The notes beneath the pieces were generated by a model that was given only the letters and a program-made list of their open reading frames with translations, had not been told where the DNA came from and did no database searches. Positions 1 to 9,296 of a stretch of 64,000 nt of DNA are shown here, in pieces (within the stretch, counting starts at the first letter, position 1; each line of letters starts with the position of its first letter). The position numbers were made by a program, and so were the translations under genes. The stretch comes from Bernardetia sp963719525. GTDB taxonomy: Bacteria; Bacteroidota; Bacteroidia; Cytophagales; Bernardetiaceae. The stretch lies in the NCBI GenBank assembly GCA_963719525.1, contig CAVRCG010000001.1:1612001-1676000 (forward strand), written 5' to 3'.

Positions 1-623
1 TAAATTTAGATTTTAGAAGGTAGAGTTTAGAATGATTTATTCTTTTTCCGATTTTAATTTTTCCCTTCTAATTTCTGTAAGTGTTAAAATTGTGTTTGTT
101 AAAATTTAGTTTAAAAAATGGTTATTTTTGGTTTCTGTCTTCTAGTTATATCTTTTTCTAATTCTTTATTTTTTGTATCTAGTTGTCGATATAAATGAAT
201 GTAAAAATAACTGTTTGCAAATTACATGAAATAATCACAATTTGAAAATTACTACTTCTACTGCAAATTAGTAACCAATATATATTATAATAAAGTTCAA
301 AATACGAATAATGTTGGATAGGTATATCTCCATCTATTAAGTTAAAATTTTTGTAATTAGTATCTTTTACAGAAAATTCATAGTAGTCAATCGAGAGCAA
401 AAACGCTGTATTTGTAGATTAAAGACTTGCCTTTGACTGTATTGGTGGCTGAAAATTTACCAAAAAATACTATGTTTTTGTTAAAAAATAAGCCTTTAAC
501 CTATCAATCTCCAAATATATTTTATTTGCAATAACTACTAAAGGAATAAAAGCCAAAATATGTTTATAATTACGGCTATATTATTTCTATACCAAGATGT
601 AATTGGTTTTCAACAAAATATAC

Positions 624-650
624 GTAGCTGACAGTTTGACTGTCGCCTAC
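624..650. repeat. Small hairpin of the GTAGCTGACA family
   Basis: GTAGCTGACAG and the near-complementary CTGTCGCCTAC flank a short loop. Related hairpins with the core GTAGCTGACACTT occur at 18735-18758 (reverse orientation) and 30137-30161, all between genes, so this is a dispersed small repeat and not a gene-specific terminator. Confidence 0.5.
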
Positions 651-697
651 TTCAAAACCAAATTTATTATAGTATGCCAACGCTTATTATATTTACA

Positions 698-872
698 ATC
701 AATATGAGTAATATTCTAAAATAGAAAGATTAATGCCAAATTTTATTCTGCGCAATCGTCTTTTTTCCATAAAATAGGGTTTGCAAATCCTGTTTTATGG
801 AAAAAGTAAACTATTATTTTGCCAAGAGTAGAATAATATGCAGAATTTGATAATTTTCACTCATAGTGTAAA
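698..872. repeat. Long palindromic dispersed repeat, copy A
   Basis: The centre (761-806) is a near-perfect palindrome: TTTTTTCCATAAAATAGGG, then TTTGCAAA, then the complement. The flanks are also inverted: CAATATGAGTAA on the left and TTACTC-like ATAGTG on the right, with a GCAGAATTTGATAA segment shared with other copies. Relatives lie at 40318-40430, 44995-45058, 52942-53085, 54892-55001 and 58825-58868. The element is too short to code and looks like a MITE or REP-like element. Confidence 0.65.
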
Positions 873-873
873 C

Positions 874-2187
874 TTACATTTCTACTTTTATAGCTTTATT
901 TAGTGCTTCTACGAGTGTTTGAGTTACATTTTTAGCAGAATATTCTTCCAACGAATCCGTATTTATCTCTTCAAAATCGTAATTGGTCAAAAATGATAAA
1001 TAGTTATCAAACTCATCTTCGAAAAAAGTATAAATTTTTTCTATATCCTTTTCTCCATCAAAACCGATAACTTTTCCTGCTTTTGTATCTTTAATAACTT
1101 GGCAAGCCGAACTCTCACTATGCAAAACGGCAAATACAGGCTTTTTGGCCAAAATACCTTGATAAACTTTTGAAGGTGTGTAATGTGCTTCTGTACTTCC
1201 AATTATAAAAACGCCATCAGAATTAGTAAGATAAACCAAGACATCTAGATAAGGAATTCGCTTAGGATATTCGAAAAAAATAGTTTGCCAAAGTCCGTAT
1301 TTTTCTGCTATCGGTTTTACATTAAAGCCATTTGGATCGTTTGGAGACGTACCAGAACCTATAAAATGAATCTCTATACTTTTATACTTTTCTTGTTTTT
1401 CTTGTATGACTTTACACACTTGTTCCAAGACAGAAAAGGCTTTTGGAAGCATAGCACCAGCATAGATAAGTTGTATTTTGTCTTCTTTTTTCTCAAAAAG
1501 AGGGGTCTTCAATTTTACTTCTTTTGCTTTCTCAAAATCTTCTTCTTCTCCTCCATAAGGCATTGCAGCCGTAATTATTCTGTCCTTTAATTTTGGATTT
1601 CTATCCAACACAGCTTGATAATATCCTTCTGCTACGCCTGTGATTAGAGATACTTCTTTTACTGCTTTGGGTTCTAAAAAACTTGAAAGTTTGTGAGAAA
1701 ACCAATGTTTATTAAAGAGTTTGTAATCCTTGTGCCAAATCGGTTGTACCCAAGGATCTATATAATCTATTCCGAAAGGAAGACCTGTTTCTTTTTTTAT
1801 TTGTCCACCCAAAAGAGCAATATAATGAGAAGGAACAGTCAAATACAAAAAATCTATTTCTTCATTTTTTATAATCTCTAGAATGCGTTTTTTCAAAAAT
1901 AAATACCCTCGCAGACCTATATCACCTATCAAACGAACGGGTTTTGTACCGAATGCTTTTACTTTTTCTACTCTTAAACCTTCTGGAAGCAAGACATGAA
2001 TATTTTCATCTAATTCTTCTTCATAATAACTTTCATCTACACTAATTACAATAGGAGTCCAGTCAAAATCAGGAAGATATTTTGCAAACAAACGAGTTCG
2101 ATGAACGGCTGCTAGATTAGAAGGAATAAAATGAGGTGCTACGATAATTACTTTTTTGTTCATTTGGTTATTAAATGTCGTCGTCAA
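874..2187 (-). CDS. Glycosyltransferase, GT4-like
   Basis: 437 residues, the normal size of a GT-B fold glycosyltransferase. The N-terminal Rossmann-like strand (VIIVAPHFIPSNLAAVHR) is followed by IDYIDPWVQP near residue 140 and a C-terminal nucleotide-sugar binding region ending in YTPSKVYQGILAKKPVFAV. It probably transfers a sugar from an activated donor onto a lipid-linked glycan at the cytoplasmic face of the inner membrane; donor and acceptor cannot be read from sequence. The start may be the ATG at 2163 (MNKKVII), which fits the family better than the upstream ATG at 2187. It is the last gene of a tightly packed minus-strand polysaccharide cluster, 27 bp after its neighbour. Confidence 0.85.
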   Translation of the reverse strand: MTTTFNNQMNKKVIIVAPHFIPSNLAAVHRTRLFAKYLPDFDWTPIVISVDESYYEEELDENIHVLLPEGLRVEKVKAFGTKPVRLIGDIGLRGYLFLKKRILEIIKNEEIDFLYLTVPSHYIALLGGQIKKETGLPFGIDYIDPWVQPIWHKDYKLFNKHWFSHKLSSFLEPKAVKEVSLITGVAEGYYQAVLDRNPKLKDRIITAAMPYGGEEEDFEKAKEVKLKTPLFEKKEDKIQLIYAGAMLPKAFSVLEQVCKVIQEKQEKYKSIEIHFIGSGTSPNDPNGFNVKPIAEKYGLWQTIFFEYPKRIPYLDVLVYLTNSDGVFIIGSTEAHYTPSKVYQGILAKKPVFAVLHSESSACQVIKDTKAGKVIGFDGEKDIEKIYTFFEDEFDNYLSFLTNYDFEEINTDSLEEYSAKNVTQTLVEALNKAIKVEM

Positions 2188-2214
2188 TAATTGAGTTTTA
2201 TAGCTATAGGATAA

Positions 2215-3504
2215 TTACTTTTCAAAACAATCCTTTATAACATTAAGAAATTTTTGTCCTTCTATAGTCCAATTATATTTTGTTTTAGAACTATGTTTAG
2301 AAGCTATTTTCATATTTTCTAACTCTTTCGTATTGTTTTTTTTGCTATTGGCTAAAATTTCAATTTTTTGAGCTACTTCTTTTGTATTTTCAATGTCTAT
2401 CAAAAAACCTATGTTAGGATTTTTTTTCATTAGCCAACTTTGCCCTTTTGTTGAAGAAGATAAAATAGACAAACTACTATTCAAGTATTGAAAAATTTTA
2501 TTAGAAACTGCAAGTTCATTATTTATATTGAATCCCGTTTCTAAGGCAAGACCAACATCATGTTCTGCTGTTCGTATGGCAAGTTGATGATTTGAAACCA
2601 AAGGATGAAAAAATATATTTTGCTTTATGTTTTCGGTTTTAGTCAAATCTAAAAAGTAGTTTTTCATTTCTTGATTTATTTCTCCTCTCAAATGCAATTC
2701 TATATCGTCTCTGTCTAATAAATTCAATGCTTCAATAATTTGTTCAATACCTCTTCCTTTTCCTATTGTTTGAGAAAACCAGTAGAGAGATAGATTATTT
2801 ATATTTTTTCGGTCTTTGTATTCTTTGCTTTCTTTTTCTTCTACATTATCAAACACGTTTAGTATAGGAATTATTGGGGGCAAATTTTGATACAAATTTT
2901 CATAAAAATCTATATATAGAGGACTAGCACAGGTAATATAGTCTGTCTTGGGAAGATATATTTGTTCTAATTCTACTATATTTTTATCTGCTTTTTTGTT
3001 GTTATTTTTATTTTCTAAAGTTACAGAATAAGCATCTTCTATATCAAAACCTAGTTTTGCTTTATTTTTCTTAGCAATTTGTGCTACCATTGGCAACATA
3101 TTTATATTATGAACTACATACAAATCAGCTTTTATTGATTGTAAAGAATAATACAAAGGAAACCATAACGGCGTTGAGATACTCAACTTTCCCACTACAA
3201 ACTTGCTAGACAAAGCAGGCAAACGTTTTGCAAAATGATGAAAAAAAGTACCCAGAAAATAAAGTGTTCTTTTTTTGTAGAACGGGTACAAGAAGACATT
3301 CCAAGAAGAGTTTTTTTCCACAAGTTCATTATCAAAAGGAACAATTTTTTCTATTGTTTGAATACCCACTATGGATACTTCATATCCTTTTTGGGCAATT
3401 AAAGTAGCTTCTTTTACCAAACGAGGATTAGAAGAAATATGTCCTACTGAAATGAAACAGATATGCTTTTTAGTTACAGAGTTATTTACTTTTCTTTTGT
3501 TCAT
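2215..3504 (-). CDS. Glycosyltransferase, GT4-like
   Basis: 429 residues. Near the N-terminus HICFISVGHISSNPRLVKEA is typical of GT-B glycosyltransferases of Bacteroidota polysaccharide clusters, and LYVVHNINMLPMVAQIAKK lies mid-protein. The C-terminal lobe carries the acidic/aromatic pattern expected for NDP-sugar binding (ELAVSNKIFQYLNSSLSIL). The first 23 bp overlap the end of the upstream glycosyltransferase gene in another frame, so the two are probably translationally coupled. Likely cytoplasmic or peripheral to the inner membrane. Substrate unknown. Confidence 0.85.
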   Translation of the reverse strand: MNKRKVNNSVTKKHICFISVGHISSNPRLVKEATLIAQKGYEVSIVGIQTIEKIVPFDNELVEKNSSWNVFLYPFYKKRTLYFLGTFFHHFAKRLPALSSKFVVGKLSISTPLWFPLYYSLQSIKADLYVVHNINMLPMVAQIAKKNKAKLGFDIEDAYSVTLENKNNNKKADKNIVELEQIYLPKTDYITCASPLYIDFYENLYQNLPPIIPILNVFDNVEEKESKEYKDRKNINNLSLYWFSQTIGKGRGIEQIIEALNLLDRDDIELHLRGEINQEMKNYFLDLTKTENIKQNIFFHPLVSNHQLAIRTAEHDVGLALETGFNINNELAVSNKIFQYLNSSLSILSSSTKGQSWLMKKNPNIGFLIDIENTKEVAQKIEILANSKKNNTKELENMKIASKHSSKTKYNWTIEGQKFLNVIKDCFEK

Positions 3505-4738
3505 TGTGCATCAAAAATTGGTTTTTTACTACTTCTGCTGTTCTTTTTCTATAATCTTCCCATTGCCATTTTTTGGCTGTCTGTAAGGCTTCATATCCTA
3601 TTTTTGGAAGTGAATGTTTGTTTTCTACACACCATCTCATCTGATTTAATAATGCTTCTTCTTCTCCTACTGGCACAATCCAACCATTTTTTTGATGCAC
3701 AATAAAATCAGGAGCCATACTATTTTGAGTAGTAATTACGGGTATTCCCTTAGACATTGCCTCTGATATGACCATTCCAAAACCATCTGCATACGTAAAG
3801 GAAATGAAAACATCTGCTTGATTTATAAAATCTAAATACTCTTGATGGGCTAATCTAGCATAAAATTTTATAGAAGAAGGCAAATCTTGTTTTTCTTTTT
3901 CATCTAATAAATAAGTTCCTATTACTCTCAATTCGGCATTTGGGAACAATTCATCTACTTTCCTCCATATTCTCAAAACGTGATGCGAACCTTTTAGATA
4001 GCTGATATTGCCAGACATCACAAAAATGACTTTATCAGAATCTGAGTCTTTTACTGTTTTGAGAGGAATCGGAAAACCCAAAGGAATCACTGCCACTTTA
4101 TTTTTATAAATTGATGGAAATGAGTTTTTAGTAAATGTTGAATTACAGATAATCAAATCGGCTAGTTGAATTTCTTGCTCTCTTCGTTGATTTCTTTTTT
4201 TACTTAGTGAGGAAGAATGTAAACTTTGATACTCCTCTTTAAAGGTCTTTTCTTCTTTAAATAAATGCTCTATGATTTGCTCAAATGTTTTGTAATATAC
4301 ACTGGGTTGTTCGTAGATACTCATCACTCCATTTTGCTTAGCCTGCTCTAAAATTTCTAAGGAGCTATATTCATAAGAATGAACGACATCTATATTGAGT
4401 TGATTTATTTGATTGGCTACCCATTTTCCAAAGGAGTGTTCTGCCCAGTTGAATACTTTATCTGTTAGTACTACATTTGCATAACGTGAAGAAAAAAGGC
4501 GTAAGAGTTCTTTATAAGGATAAGTTTTTATTTTATTAAACGGAATTTCAGGAATCTCTTTTTTTTGCAGTTCGTTCTTAATATTTGGAGCTATTCTACC
4601 TATAAGATTAGACAAAAAATAATCTTGATGACTAATAAATGTAGTGAGAAAATAACTCAAGATTTCTTCTTCATGATAAGCAAGAGCTGTCTGACGTATA
4701 AAACTACCTGCTCCAGAATTGGCATGCAACACTTTCAT
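3482..4738 (-). CDS. Glycosyltransferase family 4 (GT-B)
   Basis: 418 residues. It starts MKVLHANSGAGSFIRQTA, has the hinge/second-domain start VMSGNISYLKGSHHVLRIW, and ends with the classic Glycos_transf_1 signature: ADGFGMVISEAMSKGIPVIT, with the E-x7-E type donor site. It probably adds one sugar during assembly of an exported polysaccharide. Its end overlaps the start of the next gene; upstream a methyltransferase gene ends 19 bp away. The family call is firm, the specificity is unknown. Confidence 0.9.
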   Translation of the reverse strand: MKVLHANSGAGSFIRQTALAYHEEEILSYFLTTFISHQDYFLSNLIGRIAPNIKNELQKKEIPEIPFNKIKTYPYKELLRLFSSRYANVVLTDKVFNWAEHSFGKWVANQINQLNIDVVHSYEYSSLEILEQAKQNGVMSIYEQPSVYYKTFEQIIEHLFKEEKTFKEEYQSLHSSSLSKKRNQRREQEIQLADLIICNSTFTKNSFPSIYKNKVAVIPLGFPIPLKTVKDSDSDKVIFVMSGNISYLKGSHHVLRIWRKVDELFPNAELRVIGTYLLDEKEKQDLPSSIKFYARLAHQEYLDFINQADVFISFTYADGFGMVISEAMSKGIPVITTQNSMAPDFIVHQKNGWIVPVGEEEALLNQMRWCVENKHSLPKIGYEALQTAKKWQWEDYRKRTAEVVKNQFLMHNEQKKSK

Positions 4739-4757
4739 TCTTACAATATTATTTTTA

Positions 4758-5477
4758 TTATTTTATACAATCTGCATACAGAGAATAAGGACGATGATTT
4801 AGTAAGTCATCTTTTAGTTTTTCATCAATAGATTCTCCCCACTCTTGATGGATTATTTTACTAAAACCTGCCTTTTTGACTACATACTCTAACGTTTCAA
4901 AATCATAAGCAAATTTATGTTCTCCGTCTTGTCTAAAAACATGATTGAGTAAAAAAGCTGCTGTTGGTGCTTCTTCATCTCCTACTTCAAAACCCATTTG
5001 TTTCCATAGCTCTGTATCTTTTTCATAGTATGCTTTTATAAATTTTTCAATATCAGGAACTACAATTCTCAAAACACCATCTTCTTTCAAAACCCTTGTA
5101 CATTCTCTCAAAAAATCAGGTACTTCATCTTGCATAGTAAGGTGTTCAAAGACATGTTCACAGCGAATACGCCTAACAGACTTATCTCTAAAAGGCATTT
5201 TACGACGACAATCATACGTAAAGGTAACATTGTCTAATTTGAACATATCCACATTCATCCAACCTTCTTTACCAAAAGGCCCTGCTCCTATATTTAAAGA
5301 AATTTCGTCTTGCTTTGTATATTTTCTTACACTGGCTCTTTTTATCGGATTAAAAGTTGTATTTAATCTTAAAAAAAGGGCGTTTAGTTCGTGTCTGAAG
5401 ATATTAAAATTTTCTTTAGAAAGAGGGAGATTAGGAATTAGAATTTTTCCTATGCGTTGTTTTAATGTTGCGCTCAT
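4758..5477 (-). CDS. Class I SAM-dependent methyltransferase
   Basis: 239 residues from the ATG at 5477 (MSATLKQR). A longer frame begins at 5525, but that start would overlap the upstream gene and adds a tail without family support. Motif I is SLNIGAGPFGKEGWMNVD; the post-motif region CEHVFEHLTMQDEVPDFLRE leads to RVLKEDGVLRIVVPD, the Methyltransf_11 pattern. Such enzymes in polysaccharide clusters methylate sugars or act as 'predicted SAM-dependent methyltransferase' tailoring enzymes. The family is secure, the substrate is not. Confidence 0.85.
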   Translation of the reverse strand: MSATLKQRIGKILIPNLPLSKENFNIFRHELNALFLRLNTTFNPIKRASVRKYTKQDEISLNIGAGPFGKEGWMNVDMFKLDNVTFTYDCRRKMPFRDKSVRRIRCEHVFEHLTMQDEVPDFLRECTRVLKEDGVLRIVVPDIEKFIKAYYEKDTELWKQMGFEVGDEEAPTAAFLLNHVFRQDGEHKFAYDFETLEYVVKKAGFSKIIHQEWGESIDEKLKDDLLNHRPYSLYADCIK

Positions 5478-5515
5478 AATTTGTCGTTTTATCAGTTTTT
5501 TATCGAAAAAAGTCT

Positions 5516-6241
5516 TTATTTCCAATCTTTATTTGCTCTAAAAGGAGAGTTTTCTTTTACAAAAATAAAATCGCTTTGCCATAATGCTTTATCCAAAGGA
5601 CGACGAGTAAAAGAACAAATATCATAAGTTACAAAACCGTATTGATACATAAAGTTACATACCTCGTGCAACAAAGGAACATTTTTATGAATATCAAGTA
5701 GCGAAACTTCCAATAAGATAACATCTGTATTTTTGAGAGCTTCAATAGCCCCTTTCAAAATTTCTAATTCGTAGCCTTGCGTATCAATTTTGAGAAAATC
5801 TATTTTATTAATTTGATTTTTTTCTAAAAGCAAACTCAATGTAGTTGTTTTTTTAGTTACTTTTTCAAAATCATCATTTTCTTTGTGTTCTGAAAGTATA
5901 GAACTTGCTGTTTCGCTTTGATGAAAAACTACTTCTTGATTTGCTTGAGCAGCCAAAAGAGCCTGTTCGAAACGAACTTTTCCATTTGATTGAGCAGCTA
6001 TTTGTGTTAATAAAGCTGCTTTTTCATCCATTGGTTCTATCATCAAGAATGAACCAGTCGGAAAAAGTAATCGTATTTCCTTTGTCCATTCTCCATGATA
6101 GGCTCCTATATCAACAATCGTTTTTGGATTGAATCCTAATTCCTTTAATTTTGTGATAGAACGAAACATATCTGGAACGTCTAACCTTTCTTTGATTTTT
6201 TCTATTATAGAATTAGGTATCAACTGCGTTATAATACTCAT
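5516..6241 (-). CDS. FkbM family methyltransferase
   Basis: 241 residues. PKTIVDIGAYHGEWTKEI is the SAM-binding motif I, MIEPMDEKAALL follows at the usual distance, and IDFLKIDTQGYELEILKGA is the diagnostic FkbM-family motif. These enzymes O-methylate sugars or polyketides; in a glycosyltransferase cluster, methylation of a hydroxyl on the surface glycan is the likeliest role. Spacing to both neighbours is under 40 bp, so it is co-transcribed. Confidence 0.92.
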   Translation of the reverse strand: MSIITQLIPNSIIEKIKERLDVPDMFRSITKLKELGFNPKTIVDIGAYHGEWTKEIRLLFPTGSFLMIEPMDEKAALLTQIAAQSNGKVRFEQALLAAQANQEVVFHQSETASSILSEHKENDDFEKVTKKTTTLSLLLEKNQINKIDFLKIDTQGYELEILKGAIEALKNTDVILLEVSLLDIHKNVPLLHEVCNFMYQYGFVTYDICSFTRRPLDKALWQSDFIFVKENSPFRANKDWK

Positions 6242-6267
6242 ATACTTTTGTTTTTTTTAAGTAAGTT

Positions 6268-8256
6268 CTATTCTTTGATATAATAATTGAGCTGGCTGGG
6301 CTGAAAAACAATAATTTTTTTTCCTTTGTCTTTACTAGGTACATTTTTAGCAAATGAATAGGTATATGTTTTCCTTATTTTGTTGGGATTAATATAATCA
6401 GAAAAACCATAATATCCGTTATTTTCATCAAAATATCTTTGTTCAACTCCGTCTAGCAACGCAATTCCAGTAAGAGCAGGTACTAATAGTTTTATTTTTT
6501 TCATATCTGTATCAGGAAATATTTCTTCTATGTACTTATCTTGATGAGGAATAAAAATCAAGTAATTCTCTTTATTTTCTATCTTGGACAACCCTTCTAA
6601 GAGAGTTAAAAACTCTTTTCTTTGTTTGACTAAATTACTCTCATTCGTTTCATTAGCTTGATAAATTTGTACGCTACTTTGTATTTCTTTTAGTAGAGTA
6701 TATGAATGACGAGCTGTCGTAACCAGAAAGTTTGTACCAAAGTAAAACAATACCATAAACAATATATAGCTTTTGCTTGGTAAAGAAATAAATTTGTTGG
6801 ACTTGAAATAAATGTCTATTTTCTCACTCATTAAGGCAACCAAAACGCCTAAACCTATCCACCTTGCATTTTGCAAAAAAGCTCCAGAATTGTGTCCGAA
6901 ATTGAATACAGAAATTACCAAATATGAAATTAGAGATGCGCTAAATAGCACTACAATCAAAGTATTTATTTTTTCTTTTTTTACTATTGATTTGGGTTGT
7001 TCACTATATCTTAACAAAAAATAAATGCTTACAAAAACAGAGAGATGTGCAAGTATAAAGTTATACAAATAAAACCCCTTTTCAGAGTTGTATTTCATAT
7101 ATCCTAAAATATCAATAGGTGTTCCGTAGTTAGGATTATAATAAAGTAAATAGTAAAAAAGCAAACAAGCAATATTTATGATTACAGAAATAAGAAATCC
7201 TTTTATATTTTTTGTAAACATAAAGTAGATACTTAACACAGGAGCAAGAACAAATAAAAGAGTTCCCTTTGCATACATTCCTAAAAGACAAAGTATTATA
7301 TAAGGAAGCCAATATATTTTATTAGTTTGTAAGGTTTGAATAATGAAACTAAAGAAACTAAATAAAAGTATTCCACCCAAAATCAAACTAGGCGAACTTA
7401 CCTCCATATCGAAAAAACCTGTTTTCAAATTTAGAGCTACTTCAGTAGGTAATAAACCTACATTTATAATAATAAGCAAGAATACTAAAAAAAAGATATT
7501 TAAGTTTTTGTAAAAAAACGTACTACACTGCACTGCAAAAAGAATAAAGTATAAAAAGAAAAATGGAAATACGACTATAGAATGAAGGTAAGAGTAAGAT
7601 TGATAGGAAGCAGAACCTATTAAAGCTCCCCAGTAGGAGTAAAAAATATTTGTTAAGTTGTGGTATTTTACATACAAAACTCCATCTAAACCAATACTTG
7701 GTATAGTATAGGTTTGTATAGTTTCTATTAGAACAGTATGAAAAAGCGAGTCAATATGAATATTTCCATTAATGAAGTCCTCTAAAAAGAATAATGTTAC
7801 AATCCTTCCTCCATAAATCGTTTTCAGATTAGTGAGAGCTAAACACGTAACAAGAATAAATAATAGAGAATACACAATAAAATATTTAAAAAGTGATTTT
7901 TTTGCGTTTTTTTCTATATTTTTGTAATAAATAAAAATGCTATGCAGAGTACCCAGCAATCCAATTAGACCTATACTATAAGAAAGAAATGTAAGTTTTA
8001 AAAAGCCAAGTAAAGCCAAAAAGACCCAACTCAACATTCCCATACTCATCGTGAAAGGAATACTTTTTTTCTTCTGGACGTAATACTCCATTACTGTTAT
8101 GGAGAAAAAAGTTAGTCCTAATGATAAAAAAACAATTTTAAAATTAGTATCTCCTACTAAATACCTACATACTGATATAAAAATAGAAGCCAAAATAGCT
8201 AGGCTTCTGGCAATAGTAAAGGGTATAAATAAAGAGTGATTTGAATCAAGATACAT
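6268..8256 (-). CDS. Polytopic membrane protein of the polysaccharide cluster
   Basis: 662 residues, with more than ten hydrophobic segments through roughly residue 500 and a hydrophilic C-terminal part of about 140 residues. It ends 26 bp from the FkbM gene, and its start overlaps the preceding glycosyltransferase gene by 11 bp. The size and topology (many helices, then an extracytoplasmic tail) fit GT-C type transferases or O-antigen polymerase/ligase-like proteins. I see no diagnostic Wzy, WaaL or PMT motif, so the exact role in glycan assembly is an inference from location. Confidence 0.7.
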   Translation of the reverse strand: MYLDSNHSLFIPFTIARSLAILASIFISVCRYLVGDTNFKIVFLSLGLTFFSITVMEYYVQKKKSIPFTMSMGMLSWVFLALLGFLKLTFLSYSIGLIGLLGTLHSIFIYYKNIEKNAKKSLFKYFIVYSLLFILVTCLALTNLKTIYGGRIVTLFFLEDFINGNIHIDSLFHTVLIETIQTYTIPSIGLDGVLYVKYHNLTNIFYSYWGALIGSASYQSYSYLHSIVVFPFFFLYFILFAVQCSTFFYKNLNIFFLVFLLIIINVGLLPTEVALNLKTGFFDMEVSSPSLILGGILLFSFFSFIIQTLQTNKIYWLPYIILCLLGMYAKGTLLFVLAPVLSIYFMFTKNIKGFLISVIINIACLLFYYLLYYNPNYGTPIDILGYMKYNSEKGFYLYNFILAHLSVFVSIYFLLRYSEQPKSIVKKEKINTLIVVLFSASLISYLVISVFNFGHNSGAFLQNARWIGLGVLVALMSEKIDIYFKSNKFISLPSKSYILFMVLFYFGTNFLVTTARHSYTLLKEIQSSVQIYQANETNESNLVKQRKEFLTLLEGLSKIENKENYLIFIPHQDKYIEEIFPDTDMKKIKLLVPALTGIALLDGVEQRYFDENNGYYGFSDYINPNKIRKTYTYSFAKNVPSKDKGKKIIVFQPSQLNYYIKE

Positions 8257-9286
8257 CTTTCATTTTTTTATAAATTTCTAAATACTGATTTGAAATGACA
8301 TCGGCACTAAATCTATTCTCTGCATCTTTTCGTACTTCTAGACGAGAAATATTTTGTATTCTTTTTACAGTTTCTATCATTTGTTGTAAAGTCTGACAAA
8401 TGTAACCATTTATTCCATGTTTAACAACTTCTGGAACAGAACCTCTACCAAAACCAATTACAGGAGTTCCACACGCCATTGCCTCAGCCATCACAATTCC
8501 GAAAGGCTCATTCCAAAGAATAGGCATCAAAAAGGCTACTGCTTTACCCAAAATTTTGTTTTTCTGTATATCATTTACAGCTCCTACATAAACGATTTGG
8601 GTATCGTCCAGATAAGGTTTTATTTGAGAATCGAAATAATTAGTTTGCTTGTCTTCTTTTGGAATATTACCAGCAATGATAAGTTTCCGTCCTGTTTTTT
8701 GTGCTACTTCAATAGCAATATGAGTTCCTTTTATATGTTCTATTCTTCCCAAAAAAACCAAAGGTGCATCGTTTTCTACAGTTTCTCTGTAATCATAAAT
8801 TTCTATTGGAACGCCATTAAAAACTGCATAACTAGGTGCATAGGGACGAATCTGTGCTGCAATGTATTCACTACAACCCGAAAAATGAAGTGTATTTTTT
8901 TTTGATATACGCAATGCTTTTTTGATTTGAGAAAGGGTAGGTTCACGCTGGTAACTCATCAAAATTGGAATAGAAGTAGGCAAAATTGGAGTAAGGTAAG
9001 CCAAACGCCCAAAACTATGTACCACATCTACATGTTGAATTTCTTTATCAGTCAGTAATTTACTGACTGTAAGCATGTTTTTGAGTATGTTTTTGATGCC
9101 CGTACTACTTTTGCTAGGATAAGGGATTAGCTGGGCAGAAGTAACAGAATCTTCATTGGCAAACAAAATTACTTCGTGTCCTTTTTTGGTATATTGAGCT
9201 ATCAGCATATCAATTATTCGTTCAATTCCTCCATATAACAAAGGTGGAATTGGAATTTCTGCATCCGTTGTAATTACTATTTTCAT
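8246..9286 (-). CDS. Glycosyltransferase family 4 (GT-B)
   Basis: 346 residues. It starts MKIVITTDAEIPIPPLLYGG, with the glycine-rich loop GGIERIIDML that binds the acceptor side. The second domain begins FLGRIEHIKGTHIAIEVAQK, and the donor-site signature is EPFGIVMAEAMACGTPVIGF followed by GSVPEVV. This is the best-conserved GT4 of the cluster. It lies 10 bp from the next upstream gene and overlaps the downstream membrane protein gene, so it is part of the same operon. Confidence 0.93.
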   Translation of the reverse strand: MKIVITTDAEIPIPPLLYGGIERIIDMLIAQYTKKGHEVILFANEDSVTSAQLIPYPSKSSTGIKNILKNMLTVSKLLTDKEIQHVDVVHSFGRLAYLTPILPTSIPILMSYQREPTLSQIKKALRISKKNTLHFSGCSEYIAAQIRPYAPSYAVFNGVPIEIYDYRETVENDAPLVFLGRIEHIKGTHIAIEVAQKTGRKLIIAGNIPKEDKQTNYFDSQIKPYLDDTQIVYVGAVNDIQKNKILGKAVAFLMPILWNEPFGIVMAEAMACGTPVIGFGRGSVPEVVKHGINGYICQTLQQMIETVKRIQNISRLEVRKDAENRFSADVISNQYLEIYKKMKDVS

Positions 9287-9296
9287 TATTTGATTT

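Larger units (their letters stand above)
1..873. other. Gene-poor left edge with repeats
   Basis: No convincing gene is visible. A 73-codon frame on the minus strand (179-400) has no recognisable motif and starts at TTG, so it is not called. The stretch holds a small hairpin (624-650) and a long palindromic dispersed repeat (698-872) that ends right at the stop codon of the first glycosyltransferase gene. The rest is AT-rich spacer. Confidence 0.6.

Noticed and set aside
179..400. 73-codon frame at the left edge
   Set aside because: TTG start, low-complexity composition, no motif and no promoter; may be a degenerate fragment.
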